Counted from the first letter of the stretch, positions 22,374-37,100 are shown. The stretch: DNA of 64,000 bases from Pisaster brevispinus (GCA_023634235.1 JAMKCF010000013.1:16989705-17053704), one strand, 5' to 3'. Notes: a model not told the origin generated them from the sequence alone. A program made the numbers and translations.

Positions 22374-24114
22374 GCTACTTGGCGGCTACGGCTACGGCTA
22401 CAGCTACGGCTACGGCTACGGTTACCACTGTTGCCACGGGTGTCTCTGAGTACGTGCTACGCGTCAACGCACGGTAAAGCGAAAAAAAATCAGCCGTAGC
22501 CGTATCAGGCATTTCGAACACAACCCTTTTTTCAATTAGAAACAGCTAGGCTAGATTTTTTTAAAGAATAACCTTTCACCTTGTGCTGATAATGAATATC
22601 AATGTTATTTCTATATTTCGTACGGTTTACGAGAAGAGGGTGATTGCATTGACCGCCGTTTCATTTATTTAGTTATTCAATATGCTTGTTACTAATTTTT
22701 ATTGAGAAAAACTCTTCCCTTTTCTACAAAGAAAACAGAAAAGAAGCGCCGGGAGTTTGAAACCCACATATACACCAGGTCGACTCCTCCCCTGTATTTA
22801 TCCTTCATCAGTCACATTTTGACACCATCGGATCAGAATAAGAGACAGAGACGCACGCAAGGTAGGATGAAAACGAGAGAGGGCGCTATATCAGACGCTA
22901 AGGGTGCACTTATTTTGTTGAGTTTGTTAGTTTCTTTTGGGTATATTTATGTTTGCATGATTATCATTTTACATGATGCCATCATGATTTACGCAGTCTT
23001 TCATTGAGACAAAAGTTTTGTTGTTGTTGAGACAATCAAACCCAATAAGTACACACATTCTAATTTTTACATTCCTGTGGAGACATCCTCTTTAATTTCC
23101 TTTTTCTCTGTAGCTAACAGTCTCCCATACCAGACTGTTTACACACAATTCCTTGTAGAGCATCAAAGTCTTTAGATTCCCCTTATGTAGATCCTTAGTT
23201 TTCCTTTATCTGTTTTTTAAAACACTGAATCCCAATGTTTCACTGATCAAATAATTTATCAGTTAATTCCAATCAGTGCAAATAGAATACACGTTTTCAC
23301 ACTTCTGAATAAATAAGTAACTACTGAAGAACTGAAGAAAAAGCTGGCAACCACACCAATCTTTAGAGTATAATTAATTTGTACTTAAACAAATACAGGT
23401 ACCGTTAAAATAATACAATGTTGCTGCTTACGTTCTCTGCGCCTGATCAGTCTTAGTAAAGAACTTGTAAGTTAAAAACATATTTTCTTATTTACACTAT
23501 CTCATGGAATTGGGCTTCCCAATTGGTGAATACGAATATATTTGAGATTAAACAAACTCAGGTAGATAGATCACTGCACATTAATTTAAAATGTGAGTAC
23601 AACAGTGCAGTCATTTGAATAATGTCATCTCCTTAAACAAATTATTTAAGTCACGTAAAGCAAATAATTCTTTAAAAAATCTGCATAGGCCCTACTTGGA
23701 ATTTTTATAAGGATTTCTTAAGCAAAATTACATTTGTATGAAACTGTACAAGATCAATAAAAAAGGGATACCATAAAGATTGTATATAAATCACTAAAAT
23801 AACATTTTAATATTGAGTATTTTATTATATAATCCTTAAAAGAAGGCCAGCTGCTCCAAAAGCAAATTGCAGCAGTTTTTTGGAAACATGTAGATTATAT
23901 TGAAGAGCTTATTGTTTTAAACACTGCTTAAAGTAGCCTATGTTTATAAATTTGAGAACTCCGCCTTGTTGTGGTCAACAAATATCAAAATCCTTAAGTA
24001 CCTCTTAACAAATAGCGAAACAGCTTCAAGGATGCCTCTTTTGCCTAGGTTGAACAATTGACCACAAACAATACAGCCCAGTACAACTCCCATTGGGCAT
24101 TATGGAGGAATTTC
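22374..24114. repeat. Unit 2 start: boundary repeat and downstream flank of RTK copy 2
   Basis: Opens with the GGCTAC-hexamer foldback (22374-22510) and then follows 146-1734 of unit 1 closely, differing by small deletions such as a shortened ACG-AAGGATG stretch near 22890. No gene recognised. Confidence 0.6.
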
Positions 24115-24409
24115 TATCTCTTGAATACCGGTAACCACCAGGCATCAAGTTAATATCGGTTTACAAATCTCTTGACTACTGGTAAACACCAGACATCTAG
24201 GTAATGTCGATTTACATCAAATTTTGGACTGCTGATAACCACCAGGCATTTTAGTTAATGTCCGTGTACATCGAATCTATTGACTACCAGTAACCACCAA
24301 GCATCTAGTTAATATCGGTTTTCAAATCTCTTGACTACTGGTAAACACCAGACATCTAGGTAATGTCGATTTACATCAAATCTGTTGACTACCAGTCACC
24401 ACCAGGCAT
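24115..24409 (-). repeat. Minisatellite in the 3' flank of RTK copy 2
   Basis: Five to six irregular units of about 50-60 bases with the core TTGACTACTGGTAAACACCA and CATCTAG, related to the array at 1735-2153 but with a different number and order of units. The final unit runs into the stop codon (24412-24410) of RTK copy 2. Confidence 0.7.
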
Positions 24410-27400
24410 CTAGTTATCGTCAAACTCTGGCTTGATGACGCTGAAATTGTCATAAACTGCTGGTAACATGTATACCTGTAAAACAGTAACATTAAACACC
24501 AAAGATGAAACAAAATTTCCACGTAAAAACCTTCTGTTATATAGGAATTTTATCAATGTTTGCTTTCATCAAAACAACACAGTGGACAATTTAAGAAATA
24601 TACTCTGCTTTTTAACTTTAACCCTTTACATTTTCATGTTATCATAACAAAATTGTGTTGTTCTCCTAGAATCGGTTGATATGACGAGATCTACATTTTT
24701 AAATGTATTGTGACATTTATTTTACAACAATTGAAGATTTCCTTTAAAAGCAAAAGAAGACACAAACTTACTTCATCAACTGGAACATTTCTTATTTTGT
24801 CCAGCACTTTGGTGATCTCTTTGAAGCTTGGGCGATTGTTTGAGGTTTTCCTCCAACACTTCAACATCAATGCGTGACTGAATAATACACACATAAACGA
24901 GAATAATGAAATGTAAATTTTCTCTAAGCAATAAGCAATGCACCAAAATGCACAAGGCTTCAAAACTGTTTCAGATTGAACACCAGGGAAATGCTAAGCA
25001 TAATTATTAAAATTTAATTCAAGCATCAACGACACTGCATAAAATATCAGCAGCGCTGAATTTAAGGATGTAGTAATAAGAGTACAGCTTGCTTTCTCAG
25101 ATAATATCGATCTTACCAATCTTAAGAACATGCTGACTCGAGAGTCTCTATTTTTGATTGTCTTTAATTCTGTTTTCTAGTAGGATTTTATGTCTTTATT
25201 TAATATTCTCACATGTCATCCGGGCAGTTTTCAGGTTGAGGCATCCGGTTTCCATCCAGTAAATAATCAGCCAAGTTTCTGGTCTGGATCCCCGGGTAGG
25301 GCGTTCCACCTAAGAGTTCAACACAAATGCTATATGAACGAAAGTGCCTATTTTACAAAGCGTCTTTTCCATGAAATTCCACTTCAGATTACACGCATTT
25401 TATGGTTTAAGGTTTCTCAAACATCAGTGTATTTAATTGTGTTACCAGTACATACCGAATGTCATAATCTCCCACAGTAAGATCCCAAAGGACCATCTAC
25501 GTTTCAACCAGAAAGAAAATGAAGAATTAAAACAAATTAAGGTATATGCAAAGACTACAATTTAAAAATCGAACATTAATTATAATTTATCAAGTTTGGT
25601 AAACTTTCATAAAGTTAGGATTTGTTCCTCTCCCCCGAAAAATTGTTGCAATACTTCACAAAGAAAAAACCTGCACCTAATGTCTTTTAAACGTTAACAG
25701 ATGTAATTAGCTCAGCATTCGCTTTTTGCTTCTTCTATGGTAAACGTAATAAGAGGTTCATTAATGAATAATTCATGATTGTTGACTTACACGTCACTTT
25801 TAGAGACATAACGTCGATGCGTCAAGGATTCAATGGCCAACCAGCGGACAGGAATCCGGATCTAAATTAAAAGAACGCACAGCTTAGAACATTGCATTAA
25901 GCCAATGGTGTTCTTTGGTTAGAGAAATACAAATCGACAAATATTTTACATAAAAACAACATTTTCTGGATATTGTTCGTCTGAACTTCAAACTAAAGTG
26001 TGCAAGAACCGAAATATGTATATCTTTTCTTGCAATGCACAAAAAATGCGCACTAAAATATTAGAAATAATTATGGAGGTTCACACCTAGACTTTATCAT
26101 GCATGTTTAATTTTAAATTTTAGAACATTTCTTGTTCTCGTCATTTTAATACTTAATTCGACTATAATTATTTCTACCAATGAATAGTATGACACAGAGT
26201 CATAGGTGTAGATCCCCAACCACTGAGTCTACTGACTTACCTTTTATTTATTGTTATCATTATTGTAATATGAATCAACAGACCAAAGTTATTGACATCT
26301 TAGAAACAGTGACAAAGAGAAAATGGAGCTGGGCAGGACACATAGCCGTAAAACAGATAACCGTTGAAGCTCAGCAATCAATTACTGGACGCCCTAAGGG
26401 GACAAACGGAATAGAGGGCACCAGAGAAAAAGATCAAGGAGAGACGGGCTGGAACAATTTTGAGGGACAGTTAATTGGTATCAACAAGCACAAAAAAGAG
26501 ACATTTGGAGACATCATGCTGAGGCCTCCGTCCTGCAGTGGCTGAATAATCACAATCAAAATCAAAATTATATGAATCAACACAGATGAGGAAAATGATC
26601 CGTGATTTTCCATCTACAACTTTTCACCTTCGATTCCTGAACATAGACGTCTTCTCCTCGAGATAGTCCGAAATCAGAAACCTTGGCAGTCAACTCTTCC
26701 CCAAGAAGTATGTTCCTCGCGGCCAAATCACGATGAATTATCTACAAGAACAATAATGCAATTTTCCATACGGTTAGAAATATTTTACACAATACACTTT
26801 GATAAGTTCAATTTGATACTAATGTGTAATGGATAGGGATACAACATAACAAGTCTTTAAAATAACTTACTCCTGCGTCCGAGAGATGCTGCATTCCTTT
26901 AGCAACGTCTACACCAAACTTCAGCAATTGTGACATAGTAACCGGAGAGGCTTTGTATTTAGATTGCTCCCGTTGTAGCTGAATTGGGCGATTTTTACGC
27001 AGAAAGTTACGCAGGTTGTCACCAGGAACAAACTCCAATGCAACGTACAGAATGCCTTGGTGCAAAAAAATGATAAAAACAGTTTTTAAAAAACACTCCA
27101 AAAGACAAGATCTATCTAAGCTTTAGGTTCAATAGCCTACTCAAATTTATAAATTGCATTACATTACATAAATTGATTTATAAGGTTTATATAAAACAAA
27201 ATAGTTAGATTAAAAAAAATACCTTCATTAAAACACGCCCCCAAGAGACCAACAATATTTGGATGTGCTTTGATTAAAGTCATTGTCTGAAACTCCTTCA
27301 AGAAGTCTTCGGCAGCATTCTTGGGGGATCCACCTGAAATTCATAAAAACAAAATCACCAAAAAACAACAACTAAGGATAATTTGTTTTGTCTTTAAAAT

Positions 27401-27727
27401 GTAAAGGCCTATGCTAACAATAGGATGTGATTGTAGTTTGACCGAATTGATTCTTGACTCTTCTAATGACAAACTCAACTATTCCTGACCTTTGAGCATT
27501 TTGATGGCTGCTTTGATGACTTTTCCTTTCCTCTTAATTCCACCAAGACGAACTTCTCCAAAGTTTCCCTTCCCGAGAATGGTATCTTCAACAATCAAAT
27601 GAGTCCATTGAATTTCCCAGTCGACTGCCCACTGTGGAAGACCGATGTTCTCGTAGATATCTTTATCGTCATTTAAGTATCGAACAGTTGATGATTGGTT
27701 TGCGGTGACAGCAGGTTGGTTCAAATT
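24410..27727 (-). CDS. RTK copy 2: kinase domain and tail (nine exons)
   Basis: Exons 27727-27490, 27333-27223, 27055-26871, 26741-26628, 25861-25791, 25496-25456, 25309-25213, 24877-24772 and 24475-24410. Every catalytic motif of copy 1 is retained ([42 protein letters not shown]). The exon with HRDLAARN differs from copy 1 by one base in 114, and from STVRYLND to the end of the glycine-loop exon the protein is identical. The tail reads [12 protein letters not shown], keeping the Y-x-N pattern. Strong conservation of the kinase against a changed ectodomain suggests continued signalling. Confidence 0.9.
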
Positions 27728-30700
27728 CTACAGAACATTAAGACACCAAGCAATGATCATAAAACCCATTACTTTTACTGCTGTTCTTGTTATTCGTTAG
27801 CGTGTTGTTTAATTAATTCTGAGGTTTTGTATTGTTTAGTTGTTGTTTATTTTTTCTTAATGAATTGCTGACATCGGGACGCTACAAATGAACTTGGTAA
27901 ATTAATTGAACTAATAAAGTTCTACAACAGTTAAGGGTGAATGACAAAACAATCAAACAAGAAAAGATCATGCAAAGATCTTCCAATCAAACTTCTTTGA
28001 CGATACAACTGTGCTAAAGGCCAGATCCAAATATAAACTTGTTGTATATATAAGATTTTAAAAGCTGTTTTATTTTGTCTTACCAGTCCTTCATTGGGTC
28101 CACTAGAGGCAGCAAGAGGATCGCGGCGATCTTTTCTCCATTTCAGGCAGACGATGATAAAAATTGGAACACCAAGTAGGACTATGAGACTTAAGATGAT
28201 AACTGGAGCAACCAATGGGTTTGCAGTTGCCGCCGTAGAAAGAGCTGAAAATAAAATAAATAAAAATTAGTTTAGAGAATACCGACAGACCAGAGTCGTG
28301 TCGGGGTGGCGGGGATGAGGGAAATGGCGGTCTTGGTTTTGGGTTTCTTTCTGTTGAATCAATCATCCACTTACAAACCCTTTAGACTATCAAGTCTCTT
28401 GATAAAGGCCTTCCAAATAAAATAAATAATAACCCTGCACATCTCAAGTACTAAAAATGTCATAAAACTAGTAACTTGCATCTATACCTTTTACAGTGAC
28501 TGGTGCCGAATAGGTGATAGCATACTGTATAAAAGATAAATAAATAAAGAACAGGCTGTAAATTTGTTATGCCCTTGAGTAAAAAGCCCGGTTTATACCT
28601 TCTGCGAATGCGAAGCGAATTTGACGTCACAAACTCGCTACTAACAATTCGCAAGAGTTGCCCTTGAAAACAGAGCTGTGACGTCAAATTCGTTTCACAT
28701 TCGCTGGTAGTATGCGGGCTTAACAAGTTATGCCGATAATTACAAAGACTTCGAAACGTGTTGCACGATCAACTTGTATAACCTGATTGATATTTTATAA
28801 TATATTGGAATTTCTAAAATATGTTTTAACTGTTTTGTTTCCTCTGCTAACTGATCCAAAACGAATGTTATATGTTGCTCCTGTTTCTAGTGGTGCGTTG
28901 TAGTAGCCTCCATACATTCCATCATTTCCAACTACAAAAGAGTCTGGAACCATCTGCTTGGATAGTTCAGCTGCAATGTAGTTATCGGGAGAGTCCCCAT
29001 GGCGGATGGGATCTAAAGCTTCTCTCTTCTTCTTGGTTGTAGTCTTCTTTACGTGAATCACGTAGGATCTGTAGCAAAGAGAGTTAAAGAAAGCAGTTTA
29101 TTAACGTGAGGCTTTTACAATAAAGACAATAACAAGTTTTAAAAGATTACCTTTTGGAGTGCTCAAAGCTATAGCTTTTAATCAAGTCCCCTGACCCGGA
29201 AATTGGTAAAAAATAAAAGGGATTTTGCTTTGGATTCTGCGTCTGTTTGACCCATTTCTGGGTCACTTTGACACAGATTCCGGGTCATACTGACCAAGAA
29301 TGGGGGCGGGCGTCAATTGTGACCGGACTTGTTTTAGAGTGAGAGAGCTTGAGCAGTCTTAACGGTTCTCTTTAAAAAGGTTGTTAACCCAAACTTCTCC
29401 TGATGAATTTCCCATAACAAGCTGTGCTGTGAGTTCAGAACCCTTGTATATGAGTATTATAATTTTCTTACCTATTTCTTCCTTTGTAATGTCATTTTTT
29501 TTTGCTTTAAGTGTTAAAATTAATGTTGAATAATGCTTACGTGATATAAACATCATCAAGGACACGGCTCAGATTGATTGTGACCGTAGTATCTGTGGCG
29601 TCGGTTGGATTTAATCGTGGTGCCGGGGGTTCAGGAAGGTCTGGAATTAATCAGATACAATGAAAACATAATGAGGTTCTATGATGGCCTGTCACATGAC
29701 TATCCTCTATAACACAATTATAACGGGAATGAAAATCATACAAAGAAACGAGGATTATAAAGATGTATTCAACAAAGTTTTAAACCTAAAAGCGTTTCAG
29801 AAATCTTTTTGTAAGATCCAACTCCACCTTTTATCTTTCAGTTCTTGAATAACCTTTATAAGAACTAAACCTGTACAACTATATTAATTGAAAAATTTAA
29901 ATTGCTACGATGGTTACATTATTCGTTAGCGATTCCCATAAAGAGATAGTATTGTCTTACTTTCCAGTGGATTAGTAAATACTTCGAGTACTACTGCATC
30001 GCTGGTGAACTGTTGGTTTTGTGCTGAAATCTTCAACTCATACTTAGTTGTTGGTTCGAGATTGGTTATAGTGGTCCGCAACTCATTCCCGAGTTCCTTA
30101 TTCATGTACTCAGTATCTGCAGTGAAATCCGCCTGGTGAAGTTTCTCCACAGCTCTGTACTCCACCTAATCAATACATTTGACCCAAAATCAATAATGGT
30201 TTATGGTGTTGTACAATTGTCAAATGCAATAGGTACTTCAATCTATAAAGAGGCCTTTGGGATACATCCTAAAAAATATTAGACTGCTGTAGATGTGACA
30301 CCATCACAATTTTTACCAACATTCAATGTTAATTGTAGGACTTGAAACTTGGTATCACTGGGTAAAAAAATCCAAACAGTTCGGTATTAGGTGACATTAT
30401 ATAATAACCTCCAATATGAGCTGACAGCTCTGTACTCTACCTATGTGTGCTTGGAATGAGAGGAATTTTAACTCTTGTCCATCTTTATTCAAATACAACC
30501 CGTGAGAATCTAGTATGATATGTCATGTTTCAAAATAAATGTAACAAAACAGATACCAGGAATACGTTCAAAATCACGACTTAATTGTCTTTCGAAATGT
30601 CTTTCGAAATAAATGTTAACAAACTTAGGACTCGTAAGACACGATTTGCTCATTGTGTATCACACGTAATACAGGAATACTCCACAATCGTATGCATGCT

Positions 30701-31085
30701 AGTCAGCATTACACATTTACTTTCCACGTTGCATCATTCATCTTATACTTGTGACTTGGTGCAAACAGCTGTTGTGCAGCATATTTTAATGTTTACTTCA
30801 AGTTAATTCTAGTCGAGATTGTACAATATAATACGCCAAAAAGATTGTTTAACAAAATGTGAAACTTAACAATGTCATGCAAAAAGGCGATAAGTCATGG
30901 AAATACAAACCCGATATACTTACTATGTACTTCATGATTTGCCCATTTGGGTTTATCGGTGGATCCCATTCCAAGGTAACTGACATATCAGTTTGATTCG
31001 TCGACCGAAGATTCTCGACTAGACCAGGAACTGGAACAATCAGGATTATCAATTCAATCAACGAGGAAATCAAATGTTTAAATTG

Positions 31086-31122
<37 letters not shown>

Positions 31123-34100
31123 ATATCTGGTGATGAAACCAAGGATGCCTCATAAGTGAACTTAATCACTGTAGCTCGCAAGCTGTAAACAAGGGTGCTT
31201 GCAATGTGAACCAGAAACACTGGGGTTAACCCTTACTCTTCTATGAAAAGTGTTCTGGGTTCTTTTACGTGTACTACCAATCCTAGTACGTGGGACATAT
31301 GGCTTAATGTCCCATCCGAAGGATATATTAATTTTGGTAAAGCATCTTGCTCAAAAACACAGTGCCACGACTGGGACTCGAACCCACACTATGCAGCTGA
31401 TCAGAAAAACAAGAGCATGGGTCCGGTGCTGTTAACCGCCGCTCGGCCACACAACTCCACTAATTGACAATACATCTTCAAGTTATATGTTGACCTAATG
31501 ATTTCAATATTTTTGAAATACATCATCCGGAAAATGTTTAAAACTCTACCTGTCAAGAGTTCTTACCACCAATTTGTGTTGTGCCATTGACTGCAACACT
31601 CCAAACACCGGTACCGGCAGATGTCTTGGCTCGAACCTAAACGTTTGAAAACAACACGGGCGTACTTTCTTTTTTAATCATGTTATGACTATTAGACGCA
31701 ATGGTCACCTGTCCAATTATTAAATAGTTCCTTTTCCATAAAATGATGATAAACACAATATTATTTTAGAAAGGAAACAAAGAACATTTGCATTCAATCA
31801 AGTAAAACAAAACAGCCATCACGTAATTGGATGTTTAGTTGATTTGATTGCAAATGTTTTGTAGTTTTGGAGTGTTCACTCAAAATTAGCATTCAAAAGC
31901 TAAAAAGTTGTTTAATTTAGTTCTAATTAAGGAATTGATGCTCTCTAAACAAGAATATTCTTCCACATAAGATACGTAGTTCTTAACTGCACCTTAAGAT
32001 GAACAACTAAAATGGTTGACAAAAACGGCATTCCATGTACAGTTCTCTTCTTTTATTCGATAAATGATACTAATTTTAATCAAGTAATTAAAACACAGAC
32101 TGACCTTGATGAAGTAAGCAACGTTTCTCACTAGGCCCGCTATACGATAGCTCAGTGACGTCACACCAATATCTGTCGTTATGGTTGCTGATTCTTCATC
32201 TTCCATGGATGGCCAGTAAGAGATATCATAGTTGGTTATGATTCCACGGGGAGGGTCAGGTTCTGTCCACTCCACCGTTATCGAACTTTCATCAGCGCTC
32301 CGTACCATCAACCCAATCGGTTCGGGAGGAACTTCGACGAACAAAATGTTTGTTTAAAAAAACTCATTTACCAAAGTAATTCCATTAAAATCAAAAAACG
32401 CCATTGCTTATTTTAGCGCCTATTTTACTACTTTTGCATTATCCTTTTATCCTATAATGGTAAATAAAACGCAAGAGATACAAATTGATTCGACTGATTC
32501 TACAAACTGCACATTGTCCTCGACTTTTATTTTAGTTTTGGGGAGATTTGTGTTGGTAGGACCATAATCTTTGCCTAACATCATATTTTGACTCTGTTGA
32601 AGACTATTATTGTTTTTTATTGTAACCTTTTGGTAATTTGGCCTGTGGGCCACAAATTGAATGAAATAAACTAATATATTAATAACAGTAGTAACAGTAG
32701 GAATATTTATGACCGATTTGTACTAGAGATAAATCCAGATAATCAGATCGTTTCATTTCTAATAAGTCAATACATGTATCATGAAGGTAATATTTAACAA
32801 TTTATGATTAATAGTATGCAAGGGATTATTTCGAAATTAATGTCTTTTTTCTTGAATATGATGGTCTCAGAGAGCAAAACTCAGCAACGACATTACTTTT
32901 CAGTTCTTTGTACCGGATTAAGTTTGCAAGTAGGTTCCAATGTATCATGTAATGATGAAACTGAACGGGGCACAAGAATGGTTGCTATAAATACACACTA
33001 GGGCATACATACCTCCTTCGGCTGTTCTTTCAGTAATTGTGGTACTAAACGGCCCAATACCCTGACTGGTACGGGCTGCAACCTGGAAGCTGTAATCAGT
33101 ATATGGTTTTAAACCATTGATCGTCCACATTGTACTTGAGGTATCAAACGTGCCTACTACATTGCCAGGCATAGATCCTACTTGAGTCAGCTTATACGTG
33201 TACCCTGTGATGAAACCACCTCGACTTCCACACGGTAGCTCACTCCAAGAGAAACTCAGACTGGTATTGGTCTTAGCAGAATTCAGCACATCCGTTGGCG
33301 CTACCGTCGGTTCTATTAAACAACGTATTGACTACAGTCAGTCAATAGCGTGCTATAATTTTGGTTTATGATAACCTTTTTTTAAGTCGAACAGACTTGG
33401 GCAGACGATCAGACCGGTTATGCTTACTTTTTCGTGTACCTTGGTGAGGAGCGAATAGGTTATTTTAAATTGTCTCAGTGTCTATTCAAGTATTAGTTCC
33501 TCCTGTTGTCAATTGACTGCCAAATGAAACATTAGCCGTCAAGTCACTGCATCCTTTGTACACTGTAATGGCTGCCCCATTGTCCCCAGTCTGACCAATC
33601 AGAGGAATGTTGGTGACAAGCGTAAAATCCAACCCACTATCTTTGATTGAAAAATAAAAAACTGCAATAGCAACAAATATTCAATTATGAAATACTACTC
33701 AGAGTTCACCCGGGTTCAGCGTTCCGTGGGGCCTGACCATTTCTGGGTCAGTATGACCCGAAATCTGTGTCAAAAGGACCTCTCAGAAATGGGTCAAACT
33801 GATGCAGAATTTCAAAGGCAAAATCCTATTTTTTGACAAATTCTGACTTTGAAGTTTTTAGAGTGTACAATAAATAGCTCTTAAGTTTATTTATGAAGAC
33901 GTCAAACTGCCAATAAATGCTTACCTTCCTTGTTCTCTCTTTGTTTTACTGAAGCACCCTGAATCACATTGTGTTTCAGGTGCTTTATAAGACTTTGTTA
34001 TTTATATTATTCTTTCAGTCATGCACACCTCATCACTACTTTGTGCCTCATTCGGTAAAGATTTTCCACAGGTGTATAGCTGAACATTTATTTAGATGTA

Positions 34101-37100
34101 AAGTTCTGTCATTCAATAAACAAACCACCAGGGTTAAACAAAAACAGACAAACAAATAGAGAAACTGTGTAACAAACGTATGGTAACACGTTAATTAAAT
34201 GAGACGAGAGCAAGTACCAATAGAAAATGTTATATAACAAACAGAAAGAAAGCATTGCTCCTGAAAAAGAAAATGAGGTAATGAGCCCCTACCCTAGCCC
34301 AGGTTGGAATCCTCCATTGTATACAACAAAGTGCAGTGCAACTGCAACTACTACACTGGACACTGGCGTCCTACCAGGGCAAAGCAAACAAGTCAATTGC
34401 ACCATAAATAGTGCCAACTGGATGGAGGAAGCCCAGCGTTTTGGCACTAATGAATGGGGCTAACAAATGTTGCCTCGGTCGTTGTGAATAATCATATCTT
34501 TTTTTGAGGGGTTCGGTAACTGTTAATGACGTGCTATGTGTTTTCAGTCGTTAAAACAGGAAACATTTAAGAGGCATATTATTAGGTTTTCATTCAACCT
34601 AAATGTTATCAACCCACCTGCTGACACAGCGCACTTACCTCCACTTTCAGTGATTTCTTCAACCGTGACCTCGGCAATCGCTAAGTTTGTTGTTGCGCCC
34701 CCAACGGTTGGAATATCAAAACTCACGTAGCGAGCGATGACGATCGGGTCTACAGTGAAAATAACAGTCGCTCCCTCAACAGATTGTTCTTGGGTTACTG
34801 GAGATCCAATCATTGCGTTCTGGAGATGTTCTGAGCTCAAACCAGCCCGTAATACAGCTCCCAAATTATTATTGTTATCTAGTGCAGTTTACAAAAAGCA
34901 ACAAGTTAAAGGGCCAAACGCTAGTCTGGAAAAAACAAATAAGCCAAAACATCTACCGTGCATTTTCTTGGGCGAATCCTGACGCCACATGTGTTATCAT
35001 AATAATGTCAATCGCCAATAGTGTTTCAAACCGATAGGCCCTATATTGTTTTGATCTATAGGGCTACTGTGACTTTTCCGCACTGTTCATGTGGCCAAGT
35101 TTCAGTGAGAGCCTTTCAGATTGTAAATTAGGGCCTTATACGAGACGGTGATGAGTGTGTCAGGAATACAACAAGGAGGCCTAGGACTACGACTTCTAAA
35201 AAAGCACATAATTTTGTTTGATTGAAACTGTACTGTCAAATCTTCATGTCAGAACTTTGACCAAGATCCGAGTCTCGTGGGTCTCGACCCATTTCTTGGT
35301 CAGTATGACCCGGAATACAGGTCCATTCTGACCGGAGTTTTATAGAGTAGCCTATATGCGTACTGTGAGCTTTTTTAAGATAACAATATTTTTTTTCAAA
35401 TAGCTAGGCCTACACTACGGCAGCATACTAAGAAATAATAACAACTTATTACCATCGGAATAAAAACAATGCAAGGTGGTTAGGCCCTATAAATCAAAAG
35501 AGATTCCAATGATGTTAACAAAGCGTGAGACCTATATAAAGGGGCCATTCAAGTCTTTAGCGTTTTCTGGAACCGTTGGATGAAGAAAACAAATTCGCGC
35601 ATTTTAGCGTGGCCCAATGTTTGAATGGACTTCAGCTAAAGCTTGGAGTAAGAGCCACTGTGTGATTATTTTTGTGCATAATGGCCACGGGAGCAATTGC
35701 TCCATGATATTGCCCAGGCAGCCTATTTTATAACACTCACAGAATTCAATTCTGTTTGTCAGAGTAATCTTCTTGAGACAGTAGGTTTCGGTAAGATTCA
35801 CTTTCCACCACGGGTTGGCTGTCCAGTCTGAAAGAGAGAACATTTGGTGGTCAGTCAGCTTTTATAAGGAAGAGGACTAGCGAGGAGGCCCTCCGGTAAC
35901 TTTTGTTTGTCTGAATCTGAATTAGGCCTATATACATGTAGTCGGCAAATCATTATGGAAACATCACAATAACTTTTGCAAAGAAGAGAATGGAGGCATT
36001 TCAGTTTTAGAGGAAAACCCCAAAGAGCTTGGGCAAACTTACGCAGCCAGGTGGGGACTGAAAACCCAACTGGGGTGCAGGGAAATAACCACTGAGCCAA
36101 GAACCTGGTCCACGCCATCACTTGTCTGAGATGAAGGGATTTACTTGGTGTTTATATTGCTTTTCGCTGGGATATGAACATTTTCGAGTGACTAATAGTG
36201 GTCATTATTGAAAACAACACACAATTCACGACAGTCTGAATACGTTTCACATTATACCGATTTATGCTCTGATATGATCAAACACAAACAGATCTTTGAT
36301 GAGAATATTTTAAAAATCGATCCCGAAACACACATTTACCAAACGTATAACAAGTAAACTTTGAAGCTTTGCATAATTGAGTTCTAGTATTTATAAATAG
36401 TTCTTTCGAGTTCACCATTAATCTCTTTGGTGAAGATGTAAGCTCTCAAAATAAGCAAAAGAAGCAATACAAAAATTAAACAAATTAAATGGAGTGAAAT
36501 TCTACGTTGGATATCCTACAAATATATTGCTAGTGACATCAGCTGATGCTTTATATCCTTTCAAAGACGAAGTACAAAATGTATAATTACGGTGATTTAT
36601 TTGTTTTTATCTAGAATGATCGCTGATTCGAAAGTTTGTAAAGTACCACGTGATCATTTAAAGATAATTTTGTTCCCGCGACTGTGATCACCAATATGAA
36701 GAATTGTTCACATGTTATTAAGGATTGTTGATTAATTAACTCTTCCAGAAGATTCTGTAATAACCTTATGCTACTCACCAAAGTTCCAAGCATAATTTAG
36801 AATAATGAATCAACTTACCCGTGACGGCTGCTGTGTCAATATTCCCATCTACAGCGCTACTAGACACATAAAACGGGGAGCTGGGAAGTGTACTGCTTTG
36901 GCTGGTAAGACTGCCGTCCAGTTGAAGAGCAACACCTGGCAAATTTCAATTGTAATTCTTATGTTTAGTATTGTTACTTCTTTCTTTTCACCTGTTATTA
37001 TTTATTCTCTTATTTCCTACGATTCTTTCGACATAGACCTTTGCAGTGACGTCATCACGCTGCCATCTTGGGGCCACTCACACAGGGCAGTGTTTACGGG

